Source of the DNA: Acuticoccus kalidii
GTDB taxonomy: Bacteria > Pseudomonadota > Alphaproteobacteria > Rhizobiales > Amorphaceae
Direction: 5' to 3'
NCBI RefSeq assembly: GCF_021556395.1
Contig: NZ_JAKGCS010000025.1
Span: 62,001-126,000 of the forward strand
Length of the DNA: 64,000 bases
A program made the position numbers and the translations under genes. Positions 53,510-63,221 of the stretch are shown in pieces; positions within the stretch are counted from its first letter, which is position 1; the number at the start of each line of letters is the position of its first letter. A model generated the notes under the pieces. That model saw nothing but the letters and a program-made list of their open reading frames with translations. It was not told the DNA's origin and searched no databases.

Positions 53510-54988
53510 CTAGGCGTAGACGATATCGGTGTCCGGGTTGAACTCGCCGGCGACGCCTTCGATGAGGATGCTCTGTCCCGTCCCGATAGCCGCGGTGATC
53601 AAAACATCGTCGCCGGAGATCGTGGTCGTCACGTCCGTTTCCGCAACGCCGATCATGATGAGGCCGTCGAAGCCGATCTCGAAATCGGTGATGACGTCAT
53701 GGCCGAACGTCGCCTCGAAGATGAAGAAGTCCGCCGCCTTGTCGCCACTGCCGTCGGCGTTGTTGGCGGACAGGATGTCGTTGCCGGCGCCGCCGTTCAG
53801 GAAATCGGCGCCGGCGCCCGACACGAGCCGATCATCGCCGCGATTGCCGAAGAGCTGGTCGGTGTCCGATCCGCTGCGGATGAAATCATCGCCGTCGTCG
53901 CCGAACAGATAGTTCGTGCCGTCGCCGCCATTGATCACATCGTCGCCACCGCCGCCGCGGATCGTGTCTTCGTCCTGACCGCCCAACAGCTTGTCGTTGC
54001 CGTCCCCGCCGAACAACTTGTCCGAGCCGTGACCGCCGACGAGCGTGTCGTCGCCATCGTCGCCGAACATGCGATCGGCGCCGCTCTGGCCGCGCACGAT
54101 GTCGTTGCCGTCGCCGCCATGGAGTCGGTCGTCGCCGATGCCGCCGGCAACCGAATCGTTGCCCGCCCCGCCGTCGATCGTGTCCGCCCCGCGGCCGCCG
54201 ATGAGCCGGTCGTCGCCGCCATTGCCGAGAATGCGATCCGCCCCGGTGCCGCCGGAGACGGTGTCATGGCCCGCGCCGGCGATGATGATATCGTCGCCCG
54301 TGCCGCCGATGACGCTGTCATTGCCACTGCCGGCGCGGATGAGATCGTTGTCCTCGCCGCCGTCGATCAGGTCGTCGCCGGAATTGCCGATCAGCGTATC
54401 GTTGTCGAGATTGCCGACGAGGGTGTCGTCTCCGGTCCCGCCGCGCAGGATGTCGTTGCCGGATTCGCCGGTCAGGAAGTCGTTGCCGTCGTCGCCGATC
54501 AGGGTGTCGTTGCCCGAGAGGCCGTTGAACTCGTCGTCGCCGCCGAAGCCGCGGGCGAAATCGTCGAACGAGCCGGTCAGGAAGACGTCGGCGAATTCGT
54601 CGCCGATAAAGCGATAGGCGAGCGGGATGACGAGCAGATCCTGGAAGGTGACGCCGGGATCCGATGCCTGTTCGTTGAGACGATCGAGCGACGAGTTGAG
54701 CTTGGACATCGTCCAAGAGTTCTCGGGGTTGGCCTTGTCATAACCGGTCCACGAGGTCACGACGCCCGTATAGCGGCCATTGGCGTCGATGCCGAAGCCT
54801 CTGCCATGAAGCTCTTGGACGTAGGTCGTCGTGCCGTCGAAGCCGCCGGAAAACTCCAGCACCGCCAGCGTGTCGGAGACGATCGTGTATTCGTTGTTCT
54901 GATCGGCCAAACCTTTGACGAAGTTCGGGCCGAACATGAAATTATTGACTTTGAGTGTAACGGGGCTGATGGGAAAACCGTCAGGCAT
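53510..54988 (-). CDS. RTX-type calcium-binding protein (type I secretion substrate)
   Basis: A 492-residue secreted protein with no Sec signal. Residues 1-130 form a non-repetitive head (VSDTLAVLEFSGGFDGTTTY). From about 135 to 425 there is a continuous series of calcium-binding nonapeptides of the type GGxGxDxLx (for example GLSGNDTLIGDDGNDFLTGE and GGDGNDKLLGGQDEDTIRGG). The last 65 residues (TFGHDVITDFEIGFDGLIMI to DTDIVYA) look like a C-terminal type I secretion signal. No ABC exporter of type I secretion is in the window. It lies beside an exopolysaccharide cluster and may be an adhesin or matrix protein. Confidence 0.92.
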   Translation of the reverse strand: MPDGFPISPVTLKVNNFMFGPNFVKGLADQNNEYTIVSDTLAVLEFSGGFDGTTTYVQELHGRGFGIDANGRYTGVVTSWTGYDKANPENSWTMSKLNSSLDRLNEQASDPGVTFQDLLVIPLAYRFIGDEFADVFLTGSFDDFARGFGGDDEFNGLSGNDTLIGDDGNDFLTGESGNDILRGGTGDDTLVGNLDNDTLIGNSGDDLIDGGEDNDLIRAGSGNDSVIGGTGDDIIIAGAGHDTVSGGTGADRILGNGGDDRLIGGRGADTIDGGAGNDSVAGGIGDDRLHGGDGNDIVRGQSGADRMFGDDGDDTLVGGHGSDKLFGGDGNDKLLGGQDEDTIRGGGGDDVINGGDGTNYLFGDDGDDFIRSGSDTDQLFGNRGDDRLVSGAGADFLNGGAGNDILSANNADGSGDKAADFFIFEATFGHDVITDFEIGFDGLIMIGVAETDVTTTISGDDVLITAAIGTGQSILIEGVAGEFNPDTDIVYA

Positions 54989-55294
54989 CGTGCGCTCCTT
55001 GGTTCGTTTCGCGGTTTATTGGCAAAAGGCGAGGCGTCACCGTTCAGCCCGCCACATCCGGACGCGCCACCGTCGGTCACAGTCGAGCTGGGATGAGAGC
55101 GGGATCGGCGACAGGTTTCCCGCATCGAGAAGGGGAGAGGGGAGACGGCCTTCCTTCGTTGAAGTAAGGCCGTAGCGATTGGCCTGCGTTGCAAGGTTGA
55201 AACTATACGGTTTGTGCAACAACGGTGAGTCATTGAATCGTGACCCTCAGAAACGGACCTGACGGCGCGAGCAGGCCCGGCCGAGCGGCACGGG
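54989..55294. other. Intergenic region, about 305 bases
   Basis: Separates the RTX gene from the reductase-like gene on the same strand. It is moderately less GC-rich near 55140-55240. The RTX promoter should be here, but no convincing gene, repeat or terminator is seen. Confidence 0.4.
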
Positions 55295-56038
55295 TCATGT
55301 TTCCTCGTCCGGCGGCCCGCGCAGATCGTCGAGCCCGGACCTGACGGCCTTGTCCATCCCGCTTGCAAGCATGTGGTCGCGAAGGCGCTGATTGTAGCCG
55401 CCCGGCGTGTCGAGGGCGCGCAGAAGCGCATGGCACGGCGTGCCGAGAAGGCTCGAGCCGACGAGGGTGCGCAGGAACGCCTCGCCGGTCTCCTGATCGG
55501 ACACGTGCGGGCCGAGCCACGCCGCCGCGCTCGCGACGAGGCTCGTCGCGGGCGACAGCACCGCCTGCGCGCACAGATAGGCCGCGAGCTCGGCCTCGTT
55601 CGCCAGCGGGAAGATCGCGTTGCGAGCGCCGAACAGGGCATGGACGAGCGCGTCGTCGCCGAAGGTGAGAATGGGCGAGCCGCCGGCGGCGATCGGCGGA
55701 AAGGGGATCATTCGCGCCGCCATCCTCGCGGGGGCGATCGCGGCCTCGGTGTGGGCGAAGGACGCGTCGGCCATCAGCGAGATGACGGTCTGGCCCTCCC
55801 GAAACCGCAAAGGCGCGAGAATCGCGTCGGCAGCATCCGCCATGAGGCCGATGAAGACGACGTCGCTCTCGTCGAGAACGGCCTGGTTGTCGGCCGCCTC
55901 GACATTGGTGAAACGCGCGGTGAGACGGTCTGCGTTGGCGGCGCTGCGGCGTGACACGGTGATCGCGTGACCGTCGCCGGCGATGCTCTCGACGAGCGCC
56001 GAGGTGATCGTTCCGAGGCCGAGAATTCCAATCCGCAA
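55295..56038 (-). CDS. Pyrroline-5-carboxylate reductase family protein
   Basis: A 247-residue NAD(P)-dependent oxidoreductase resembling ProC. RIGILGLGTITSALVESIAG is the dinucleotide-binding start, and MIPFPPIAAGGSPILTFGDD matches the conserved MPNTP-like loop. The C-terminal helical dimer region follows. The start is TTG at 56038, supported by GGAGAG 8 bases upstream; ATG at 56149 gives an implausible basic extension. It may not be the housekeeping ProC, as the conserved loop deviates. Confidence 0.75.
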   Translation of the reverse strand: MRIGILGLGTITSALVESIAGDGHAITVSRRSAANADRLTARFTNVEAADNQAVLDESDVVFIGLMADAADAILAPLRFREGQTVISLMADASFAHTEAAIAPARMAARMIPFPPIAAGGSPILTFGDDALVHALFGARNAIFPLANEAELAAYLCAQAVLSPATSLVASAAAWLGPHVSDQETGEAFLRTLVGSSLLGTPCHALLRALDTPGGYNQRLRDHMLASGMDKAVRSGLDDLRGPPDEET

Positions 56039-56264
56039 CGCCGTGGCTCTCCGCGTTTGTCCGACGCGATTCGCGATCGCCAATGAAGGCCGAAAGCGTA
56101 GGCGCAGGCACACCGCAACACCAAGGCACGACATGTCCATTTTGAACAAAGACGTGCCGCGAATGGTGCGGCGGTCATGGGCGGAGGGCTGCGGCGTTGC
56201 GGAACGATCGGTGGGCGCCGAGCCGGCCTCGCGGCGGCGCCGACACCCGGCCGCGGGGTCTGGT

Positions 56265-57674
56265 CTATCCCGCTGTGATCGCGAGATAGCCGGCCGGCCG
56301 GTCTCGGTATCCGGCCTCGCGGGCGACGATGGCGGCGGCGGCGATCAGCATGAAGAGGATGCCGAGATCGGGCACCGTTCCGCTCGTCAGCATGACAGCG
56401 AGCTGGGTGGCGGCCGCGGCGCGAGTCCCGAGAAAGACGCGCCGTGCGGTGGTGCCTGCCGCGAGTGTCACGGGCAGGGCGAAGGTGCTGCCGATGAAGG
56501 CGGTGAGGGCGATCAGCCCCGGAATGCCGACGCTGCCGAGGATCACCGAGACGAGCCCGTTGGAGCGCAGGGAGCCGACGCCGGCACCGAGGCCGTAGGT
56601 CTCGCCGAAGGCGAGGATGCCGTTCGCCGCCCACGCGCCGCGTTCGAGCCCGGATTCACTCTCCGCCTTGTCGAGGATGATCTCGCCGAAGAGCTTTGCG
56701 ATCATGTCCGGCAGCGGCGTCGCGATCAGGATGACACAGACGAGCGCGACGAGGAGACACAAGACGAGCCCGAACCCGAGGGCGAGCCCGCGCGGATAGG
56801 GCCCGAACACGGCCCATCGCGCTTGCCATGCGAGGATGAGCGCTGCGGCGGCGAGGCCGACGAACCCGCTGGCGGACAACGACGACAGCGTCATCACGAG
56901 GGTCGCGAGCGCGATCAGCCCCTCGATCGGGCGGCGCGAGGTGAGATAGCTCGCGGCGAAATAAGCGAAGATCGCCGAACTGAAGCCGCCGAATGAAGAG
57001 GGTTCGGAAAAGCCACCAATATTGCGCGGAAAGCCTGCGGAAAATTGCGAGTCGGCGAGCGCGTAGGTCGCCGTCTGGACCGGCGCCAGGATCGCGTCGG
57101 CACCGGCGAGGCCGATCGCGCCGAGCACGATATTCACATAGGCGATCCCGCGCATGATCCGCTCGAAATAAGACAGGCCCGTTCGCCGGATGACGCCCCA
57201 GGAGGCGAGGAAAACGCCCGTGCTGAGGAGGATATAGGCCGTCTGCGAAATGTTGGAGCTGCCCGGCTGGAGCGGGGTCAGCGACGACTTGAAGTAGATG
57301 CTGACGGCCGTTCCCTCCGTGCTGCGCGACAGGGAGAAGACGTCGAACTGATAGGCGAAGAGGCGCACCAGGATGACGGCGGAGAACACGGCGTAGATCG
57401 AGAAAATCGCGAGCGGGATCGCCTTCTGCGGCAGGTGGACCGGCTGCCCGTCGAAGGCATCGACCGTGAGACGCAGCATGATGAGGCCGATGGTGAGCGC
57501 CATCATGACGTGGACCGCGAGGAGGGTGAGCCCGCCGACCGAAGGGAGGGTGAAGATCGCCATCATCCCGAACGGCAGCGTGAGCGCCGACACCGCGAAG
57601 GCCCGCTCCACGCTGCGCACCGCCGTGAAGGCCCACAGGAGGAAGATGATCGGCGTGATCGGGAAGATCTGCAC
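56265..57674 (-). CDS. Polysaccharide polymerase/O-antigen ligase-like membrane protein
   Basis: A 469-residue protein with about 11-12 hydrophobic segments, opening MQIFPITPIIFLLWAFTAVR, with a long periplasmic loop about residues 110-150 (FDVFSLSRSTEGTAVSIYFK). These features fit Wzy-type polymerases or O-antigen ligases. No strong sequence motif separates these. It is the last gene of the exopolysaccharide unit and starts 9 bases after the export gene. Confidence 0.75.
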   Translation of the reverse strand: MQIFPITPIIFLLWAFTAVRSVERAFAVSALTLPFGMMAIFTLPSVGGLTLLAVHVMMALTIGLIMLRLTVDAFDGQPVHLPQKAIPLAIFSIYAVFSAVILVRLFAYQFDVFSLSRSTEGTAVSIYFKSSLTPLQPGSSNISQTAYILLSTGVFLASWGVIRRTGLSYFERIMRGIAYVNIVLGAIGLAGADAILAPVQTATYALADSQFSAGFPRNIGGFSEPSSFGGFSSAIFAYFAASYLTSRRPIEGLIALATLVMTLSSLSASGFVGLAAAALILAWQARWAVFGPYPRGLALGFGLVLCLLVALVCVILIATPLPDMIAKLFGEIILDKAESESGLERGAWAANGILAFGETYGLGAGVGSLRSNGLVSVILGSVGIPGLIALTAFIGSTFALPVTLAAGTTARRVFLGTRAAAATQLAVMLTSGTVPDLGILFMLIAAAAIVAREAGYRDRPAGYLAITAG

Positions 57675-57683
57675 CGGATCGCC

Positions 57684-58913
57684 TCAGGGCTCGAGGTCGA
57701 GCGCGATCTGCCGTTCGCGCTCCACCGTCACGGTGAGGGTGTCGCCGGGCGCAAGGCCCGTCGTCGGTCCCGCCTTGATCACCGTCGAGGTGCCGCCGGT
57801 GTTGCGGCGGATCGACATGAAGACCTTCGCCGTGCTCGCCCGAACGCTCTCCGCCTCGCTCCAACTCGTCAGCAGCGAGAGCTGGCCCTCGACGGAGCGG
57901 TACTCCTTCGTGAGCTTTTCGAGCATCAATTGCCGCTCCTGCTGGTCTTGAAGGAGGGTTTGCGTGCGCTCGGCGATCTTTTGGGCGAGGCTCCGCTCGA
58001 GCTCACCCTGGTTGCGGCGGGCGCGGGAAATCTCGCCGTAGATCTGGAGGAGACCGCTCTGTGCGTTCATCAGTTCCTGTCCGCGCCGGCCGACTTCGGC
58101 CCGCGCGGTGAGGCCGCGATCCTGGAGCTGTTTCGACCGATCGACCTCTTCCTCGTAGAACGCGATCGTCTTTTCCTGGTTCTCGACCAGCTTTTCGATC
58201 AACTCGACCTCGTTGGTCGCCGCCTTGACGGAGGCTTTGAGGGCGCCGGTATCCTGGGCGAACGCGCTCGCCTCGACGGAGATGATCTTCTCCTCGGTGA
58301 CCTTGAGCTGGCCCACGAATTCGGGATCGAGCTCGATCCCGGCGATCGTCGGCAGATCGTCCTCGGCGATGCTGTTGCGGCCTGCGAGCTGGGCCCGGAC
58401 GCGGGCGATCCAGACCGCCTGGCGCGCGATATCGGCCTCGATCGATTGGAGCTGGCCGCGCATCGTGGCGCGCGACAGGATCCGCTCCTCCTCGTTGTTG
58501 AGGAGGGTCGAGACGCCGCCCGCAAGACCGATCACCTGTTCGACCGTCATCAGGGGCTGAAAGCCGTAGGAGCCCGGCGTCTTCACGTCGCCGAGGACGA
58601 AGACGGGGCGATACTCGGCGATCGAGAGGCTGATCATCGGATCGACGAGGATCTCGTTCCCGACATAGCTGTCGGTGATCGCGTCATGCGCCTCGGAGAT
58701 TCTGAGATCGGCGATCCTGACGCCGCCGACAAAGGGAAGCTGCACCTCGCCATTGTTGTCGATCACGAATTTTCGCGGGGCGTCATCGTCGTTGAGGATG
58801 TCGAACTCGACGATGTCGCCGACGGCGAGGCGGTAGTCGACCTGTGCGGCGGCGGGTGTCACCGCGCCGAGGAACGCGAGGAGTGCCGGCAGAAGGAAAG
58901 CAAGGCGGATCAT
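57684..58913 (-). CDS. Polysaccharide export protein (Wza/ExoF-like)
   Basis: A 409-residue outer-membrane/periplasmic export protein. The signal peptide (IRLAFLLPALLAFLGAVTPA) precedes a polysaccharide export domain (VDYRLAVGDIVEFDI, VFVLGDVKTPGSYGFQP, the SLBB region) and a long coiled coil (residues about 165-340, rich in Glu, Gln, Lys and Arg). The coiled-coil extension matches ExoF-like proteins. ATG 58913 overlaps the methyltransferase stop by four bases. It probably guides exopolysaccharide across the outer membrane. Confidence 0.88.
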   Translation of the reverse strand: MIRLAFLLPALLAFLGAVTPAAAQVDYRLAVGDIVEFDILNDDDAPRKFVIDNNGEVQLPFVGGVRIADLRISEAHDAITDSYVGNEILVDPMISLSIAEYRPVFVLGDVKTPGSYGFQPLMTVEQVIGLAGGVSTLLNNEEERILSRATMRGQLQSIEADIARQAVWIARVRAQLAGRNSIAEDDLPTIAGIELDPEFVGQLKVTEEKIISVEASAFAQDTGALKASVKAATNEVELIEKLVENQEKTIAFYEEEVDRSKQLQDRGLTARAEVGRRGQELMNAQSGLLQIYGEISRARRNQGELERSLAQKIAERTQTLLQDQQERQLMLEKLTKEYRSVEGQLSLLTSWSEAESVRASTAKVFMSIRRNTGGTSTVIKAGPTTGLAPGDTLTVTVERERQIALDLEP

Positions 58914-59764
58914 GACGCCGCTCCCGTCTCGTCCCGGCGGCGCAGATAAAAGCCGCGGCTCACGCTGCGACCGAGCTCGGGATGGGAGCGGACGCGGTGG
59001 GAAAGGTCGGGGATCGTCCATTCGTCGACAACCTCGTATCCGGCCGCCGCCGCATCGTCGAGGAACGGGCCGAGCGAGCGGATCTGATAGGGCACGTGCG
59101 CGGCCCCGATCCGCTCCAGCGTCACGACGGTCGGCCCCGTCCGGGTCGCGACCTTGTTGAGGAGGATGTGGGCGGGCGGCCGTTCGAGGCGGGCGACGAG
59201 ATCGCCAAACGAGGCGTCGATATATTGGAAAACGCCGGAGGCGAGGAGGAGATCGGCGGCCGGCGCCTTCGCCGGATCGTCGATGAAGGCGAGCGCGCCG
59301 GCGAGACCGTCGGCCTCGGCGCGTCGCCGGCCGGCCGCGCAGATCGCCGGTGTCTCGACGATGGTCCAGCGGTAGCGGGAGCGCACGTCGAGGTGCGGGT
59401 CGAAGGCGCGGAATTTCGTGCCCATATGGCCGCCGACATCGAGGATGTCGGTCACGCTGTCCCCCAGCCGGTCGAGCCAGAAGAGGACCGGATAGTCCCA
59501 TATGGCGAGCTCGCACATCGTCGCGAAGCCGATCTCGGCGATTTCGGCATGGTCGCAGCCCGCAAGGCTCGACGTCGGGGCGGCGGCGATCGCCTCGGCG
59601 AAGGTGCGGTAGGCGCCCATGAAGGAGCGATGATGCGGCCGCAGCCAGAACTCGCTCCGACACGCGGCGATCGCGGGAAGGCTCTTGAGGCGCGACAGGA
59701 GGCGCCGCGGCGAGCGGTCCCGTTCGAGCGGGAGAGGGAGCAAGGTCGACTTTGCAAGACTCAT
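58910..59764 (-). CDS. TIGR04325-type methyltransferase
   Basis: A 284-residue SAM-dependent methyltransferase found in polysaccharide loci. The head PHHRSFMGAYRTFAEAIAAA is typical of the family, then DILDVGGHMGTKFRAF (motif I) and ASGVFQYID. It is probably a sugar-modifying enzyme of the surface glycan. Both its ends overlap neighbours by four bases, which shows tight coupling with the flippase and export genes. Confidence 0.85.
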   Translation of the reverse strand: MSLAKSTLLPLPLERDRSPRRLLSRLKSLPAIAACRSEFWLRPHHRSFMGAYRTFAEAIAAAPTSSLAGCDHAEIAEIGFATMCELAIWDYPVLFWLDRLGDSVTDILDVGGHMGTKFRAFDPHLDVRSRYRWTIVETPAICAAGRRRAEADGLAGALAFIDDPAKAPAADLLLASGVFQYIDASFGDLVARLERPPAHILLNKVATRTGPTVVTLERIGAAHVPYQIRSLGPFLDDAAAAGYEVVDEWTIPDLSHRVRSHPELGRSVSRGFYLRRRDETGAAS

Positions 59765-61242
59765 GATCGTCCTCCGATGTGATGAGCGGCGTTGCGCACG
59801 ACGCGGGGACGCACGAGGGCGACACAGAGCGCATAGATCGCGAGGGCGCAGAGCGAGGCGAGGGCGGCCGTCATGATGTCGGGCCAGCCGAGACGGGCAA
59901 TGACCGAGGTGAGGCCGATCCCGCCGAGGAGGCCGAGCACCAGGGTCGGCACGATGAAGACAGAGCGCAGCAGGATGGTGCGCCAGTCGATGCCCGCATA
60001 GCGGGCCTGGAGATAGATCGAGGTGGCGATCGCGACGACCCCCGCGCCGACCTCGCCGAGGGCCACCGCCGCCGGGCCGAAATGCGCCGTCGCGAAGACG
60101 AGGGCGATGGCGACGAGGCAGTTCAGCAACGAGATCGGCGGCAAGCGCCGCACCTCGCCGACGAGGGAGAGGAGGATCAGCGTGACGCTGCTCGGGATGA
60201 AGAGGAGGCGGGAGGCGGCGAGGATCGCCATGATCAGCCCGGCCTCCTTCCAGCGGTCGCCGAAGACGAAGGCCACGAGCTCGGTGGAGAACCAGCCGAC
60301 GAGGAAGAAGGCCGGCGTCGCGACGGCGAGGATGATCGGCAGGAAGGTGTTGGCGCTCTCGCGAAGGCCCTCCGATGCCGGCCGCCCCGCCGCGCTCGCC
60401 CGTGTCGCGGCGCGGCGGAACACGACCCAGGCGATGACGCGGACCGGATCGACGATCAACTCCGAGATCGCGCCGATCAGCCGATCGGCGGCCCGGTAGA
60501 GGCCGGCGCTCGCGAGCCCCAGAAACATGCCGATGAAGATCGTGGCCACATAGGAGCGCAAGGTCGCAAGGACGCGGGTCGCAAGAACGCTCCCGTAAAA
60601 GCGGACGATATAGATCGCCGTCTCCCGCCCGACGCGGGCCGCCGGAAAAAGCCGGCTCACGGTGAGCGCCCCGCCGACCAGCAAGGTCTGCTGCACGAGG
60701 CGGCCCCAGATGAGGGCGGTGACGTCATGGCCGCGATGGAGGAGGGCGATGGCCGTCACCAGCCCCGCGAGATCGCCGCAGATCTGGAAGCCCGCCCAAT
60801 AGACGACGCGCTCGCGGCGGATGAGGATGCCGCTCTGTGTCGCCGCGACCGTCGACAGGAAGATCCACACCGAGAAGAGCGCGATGAGCTGGGCGATCGG
60901 GTGCGCCGCGTCGAGCGCGTTGGCGATAAGCGCGGCGCCGATGCCGAGCGCTCCGATTGCGAGGCCCGTCAGCCAGGCGACCAGGGTGATCTCCCGGATC
61001 GTCTCCTCGGTGTCGCTCCAGCTGATGATCAGTTCGCTCCACCCCGCCTCCGAGAATTGAAGGGCGATCACCGCGAAGGCCGAAACGAGGGCGAAGACGC
61101 CGAACTGTTCCGGGGTGAGATAGCGTGCCGCGACGATGAGGACCGCGAGTTGGGCGAGCTGGGAGAGGCCCCGGGCGACCGCCGTCGCCACACCCGAGCC
61201 GAGGACGGTGGTTCCGCCGAATTTTCGGGCGATGTCGGCCAT
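59761..61242 (-). CDS. Oligosaccharide flippase (Wzx/ExoT-like)
   Basis: A 493-residue membrane protein with about 12-14 helices, starting MADIARKFGGTTVLGSGVAT and including LIVAARYLTPEQFGVFALVS, which is typical of polysaccharide flippases of the MOP superfamily. It would move lipid-linked sugar units across the inner membrane. The start overlaps nothing but directly abuts the galE stop, and the stop overlaps the methyltransferase start (ATGA). Confidence 0.9.
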   Translation of the reverse strand: MADIARKFGGTTVLGSGVATAVARGLSQLAQLAVLIVAARYLTPEQFGVFALVSAFAVIALQFSEAGWSELIISWSDTEETIREITLVAWLTGLAIGALGIGAALIANALDAAHPIAQLIALFSVWIFLSTVAATQSGILIRRERVVYWAGFQICGDLAGLVTAIALLHRGHDVTALIWGRLVQQTLLVGGALTVSRLFPAARVGRETAIYIVRFYGSVLATRVLATLRSYVATIFIGMFLGLASAGLYRAADRLIGAISELIVDPVRVIAWVVFRRAATRASAAGRPASEGLRESANTFLPIILAVATPAFFLVGWFSTELVAFVFGDRWKEAGLIMAILAASRLLFIPSSVTLILLSLVGEVRRLPPISLLNCLVAIALVFATAHFGPAAVALGEVGAGVVAIATSIYLQARYAGIDWRTILLRSVFIVPTLVLGLLGGIGLTSVIARLGWPDIMTAALASLCALAIYALCVALVRPRVVRNAAHHIGGRS

Positions 61243-62298
61243 CTAATGCTCTCCGACGGCGGTGCGGGGTTGGACGCGGTCGGCCGGATCAGGGTCGGGA
61301 TCGCCGGAGGATTGGGGCGCGGTGCGCTTCATCCAGGCCCAGGCGGATCCGATGATGGTCTGAAGGTCGGACCGCTCGGCCCGCCAGTCGAGCGCGGTCT
61401 CGGCACGGGAGGGATCGGCGACGAGGATCGGCGGGTCGCCCTCCCGCCGAGGGCCTTCGCGCACGTTGATCGCCCGGCCGGTCATCGCCTGAACGAAGTC
61501 GATGATCTCGCGCACCGAAATCCCCGTCCCGCTGCCGAGATTGAACGTGCGGAAGCCGTTGAGATCGCCGGAGATCAGCCGCTCGACGGCCGCGACGTGC
61601 GCCGCGGCGAGATCCTCGACATGGATATAGTCGCGGATGCAGGTCCCGTCCGGCGTGTCATAGTCGGTCCCGAAGACGGTGATGTGCCGCGCCGGATCGA
61701 GCGCCGCGCCGAGGACGAGCGGGACGAGGTGGGTCTCGGGGTCGTGGGCCTCGCCGATCTCGCCGTCCGCATCGGCGCCCGCAGCGTTGAAATAACGCAG
61801 CGCGACGACATCGAGCCCGTAGCTCGTGCAGCAATCGCGCAGGATCGTTTCCATCATCAGCTTGGAGCGCCCATAGGGGCTGACGGGCGCCTTCGCCTCA
61901 CTCTCGGTGATCGGAAGGCGCTCGGGCGTCCCATAGACCGCACAGGTGCTCGAAAAGACGAGGCGGTCGACGTTGGCCTGGAGGGCGGCGAAGATCAGCG
62001 AGATCGTGCCACCGACATTGGCGCGATAATATTTCACCGGATTGGCGACCGACTCGCCGACGAGCGAACTCGCCGCGAAATGGACGATCGCCGCCGGCTG
62101 GTATCGATGCATCACCTCGATGAGACGCTTGGTGTCGCATACGTCGCCGACTTCGAGCGGTCCCCATCGCACGGCGCGGGCATGGCCTTGGCCGAGATTG
62201 TCGTAGGTGACGGGCCGAAAGCCGCGCGCGGCGAGGCGTTTGCACGTGTGGGAGCCGACATAACCGGCGCCGCCCGTCACCAGGATGAAGTTCGACAT
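61243..62298 (-). CDS. galE: UDP-glucose 4-epimerase
   Basis: This enzyme interconverts UDP-glucose and UDP-galactose to supply galactose for the exopolysaccharide. The 351-residue SDR protein has VTGGAGYVGSH at residues 7-17, STCAVYG near 117-123, and the catalytic Tyr142 and Lys146 of the YxxxK motif (YGRSK). RYFNAAGADADGEIGEAHDP is the GalE signature. It lies within the polysaccharide run between the oxygenase and flippase genes. Confidence 0.95.
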   Translation of the reverse strand: MSNFILVTGGAGYVGSHTCKRLAARGFRPVTYDNLGQGHARAVRWGPLEVGDVCDTKRLIEVMHRYQPAAIVHFAASSLVGESVANPVKYYRANVGGTISLIFAALQANVDRLVFSSTCAVYGTPERLPITESEAKAPVSPYGRSKLMMETILRDCCTSYGLDVVALRYFNAAGADADGEIGEAHDPETHLVPLVLGAALDPARHITVFGTDYDTPDGTCIRDYIHVEDLAAAHVAAVERLISGDLNGFRTFNLGSGTGISVREIIDFVQAMTGRAINVREGPRREGDPPILVADPSRAETALDWRAERSDLQTIIGSAWAWMKRTAPQSSGDPDPDPADRVQPRTAVGEH

Positions 62299-62346
62299 AC
62301 TGACCGCACCTCCTCATTGCGGCACGGGACGCGCCTCGGTCGGCGT

Positions 62347-63132
62347 CTATCGCGTAAGATTATGATATTGTTCATGGTTTTTGTCTGATAGCGGCTGCGA
62401 TCGCGGCGGCTTTGCGCGGCCCGAGCGGCGTAGAGCGCGTTTGAAGACGCTGTTGGCGTGCGGATCGACGAAATGAAGGATCGCGGTGCAACGGATCTGA
62501 TCGGGCCGGAAGCGGTCGTTGGTGTGGACCGAGCGATAGCCCCAGAAGAGGCAGAGACTGCCGGGCTCGAGCGGCACACGGACGAACGCGCCGTCGGCAT
62601 AGCGATGGCGTAGCGAGCGCTGGACGATCTTGTTGTCGAGGCCGATCCGGTCGACGAGATTGCGCAGATAGGTCCGTCGCAGCGGGCGGCGGTTGGCGAA
62701 GATCACGAAGTCGCCGCCGCTCCCGGCCTCCGGGGCGATGACCGGGATCAGCGCGGTGAGGACGTAGGAGTCGTAATGGAAGATCAGCGACTCGGCCTGA
62801 CCGCTTTCCCCGCACAGGATCCGCACGGTCTGCCGCCCCGCGATGCTGGGCAAAGAGCGCCTCAGCGCGTGTTCGCAGACCGCACGGCCGAAGGCGAGCA
62901 TCGCCGGATCGCGGGCCCAGGTCTCGAGGAAGGTGCCGTCGAGCCCGTCGGTGCCTTCGATGAAGACGTACTCGCCGTTATTGGCGCTGGCGATGGACTT
63001 TATAGTGTCCTGCGTCCGCTTCAGCTCTTGGGCTGGGACAAAATTTCTGATGATGGCGACGCCATTGCGGTCGAGCTCTTTGGAAATCTCGGCCGGATCG
63101 AGGGTGGTGAGACGCGCCTCTGACGTATTCAT
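62347..63132 (-). CDS. 2OG-Fe(II) oxygenase-like (phytanoyl-CoA dioxygenase type)
   Basis: A 261-residue protein with a double-stranded beta-helix pattern. The iron triad can be placed as His119, Asp121 (in IFHYDSYV) and His203 (in SVHTNDRF), and Arg214 (in DQIRCTAILHFVD) would bind 2-oxoglutarate. DRNGVAIIRNFVPAQELKRT near the start is typical of the family. ATG at 63132 is preceded by AAAAGGA. It is positioned in the polysaccharide unit, where it could hydroxylate a lipid or sugar. The assignment rests on motif spacing. Confidence 0.75.
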   Translation of the reverse strand: MNTSEARLTTLDPAEISKELDRNGVAIIRNFVPAQELKRTQDTIKSIASANNGEYVFIEGTDGLDGTFLETWARDPAMLAFGRAVCEHALRRSLPSIAGRQTVRILCGESGQAESLIFHYDSYVLTALIPVIAPEAGSGGDFVIFANRRPLRRTYLRNLVDRIGLDNKIVQRSLRHRYADGAFVRVPLEPGSLCLFWGYRSVHTNDRFRPDQIRCTAILHFVDPHANSVFKRALRRSGRAKPPRSQPLSDKNHEQYHNLTR

Positions 63133-63221
63133 GGTCGTATTCCTTTTGATTATGGACGAGGTCGCCGCCCCCGGACGGGGCGGCGGAAATCCGGGAAACC
63201 GACCGACGGCGCCACTGTCGC

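Noticed and set aside
53510..54988. Tandem repeats in the DNA that could suggest a CRISPR or satellite
   Set aside because: The periodicity follows the 27-base unit of the RTX nonapeptides and varies in sequence, so it is coding repetition.
59779..62388. Very long plus-strand open frame opposite the flippase and galE genes
   Set aside because: It is Arg/Asp/Glu/Gly-rich low-complexity sequence antisense to two clearly recognisable genes, an effect of high GC at third positions.
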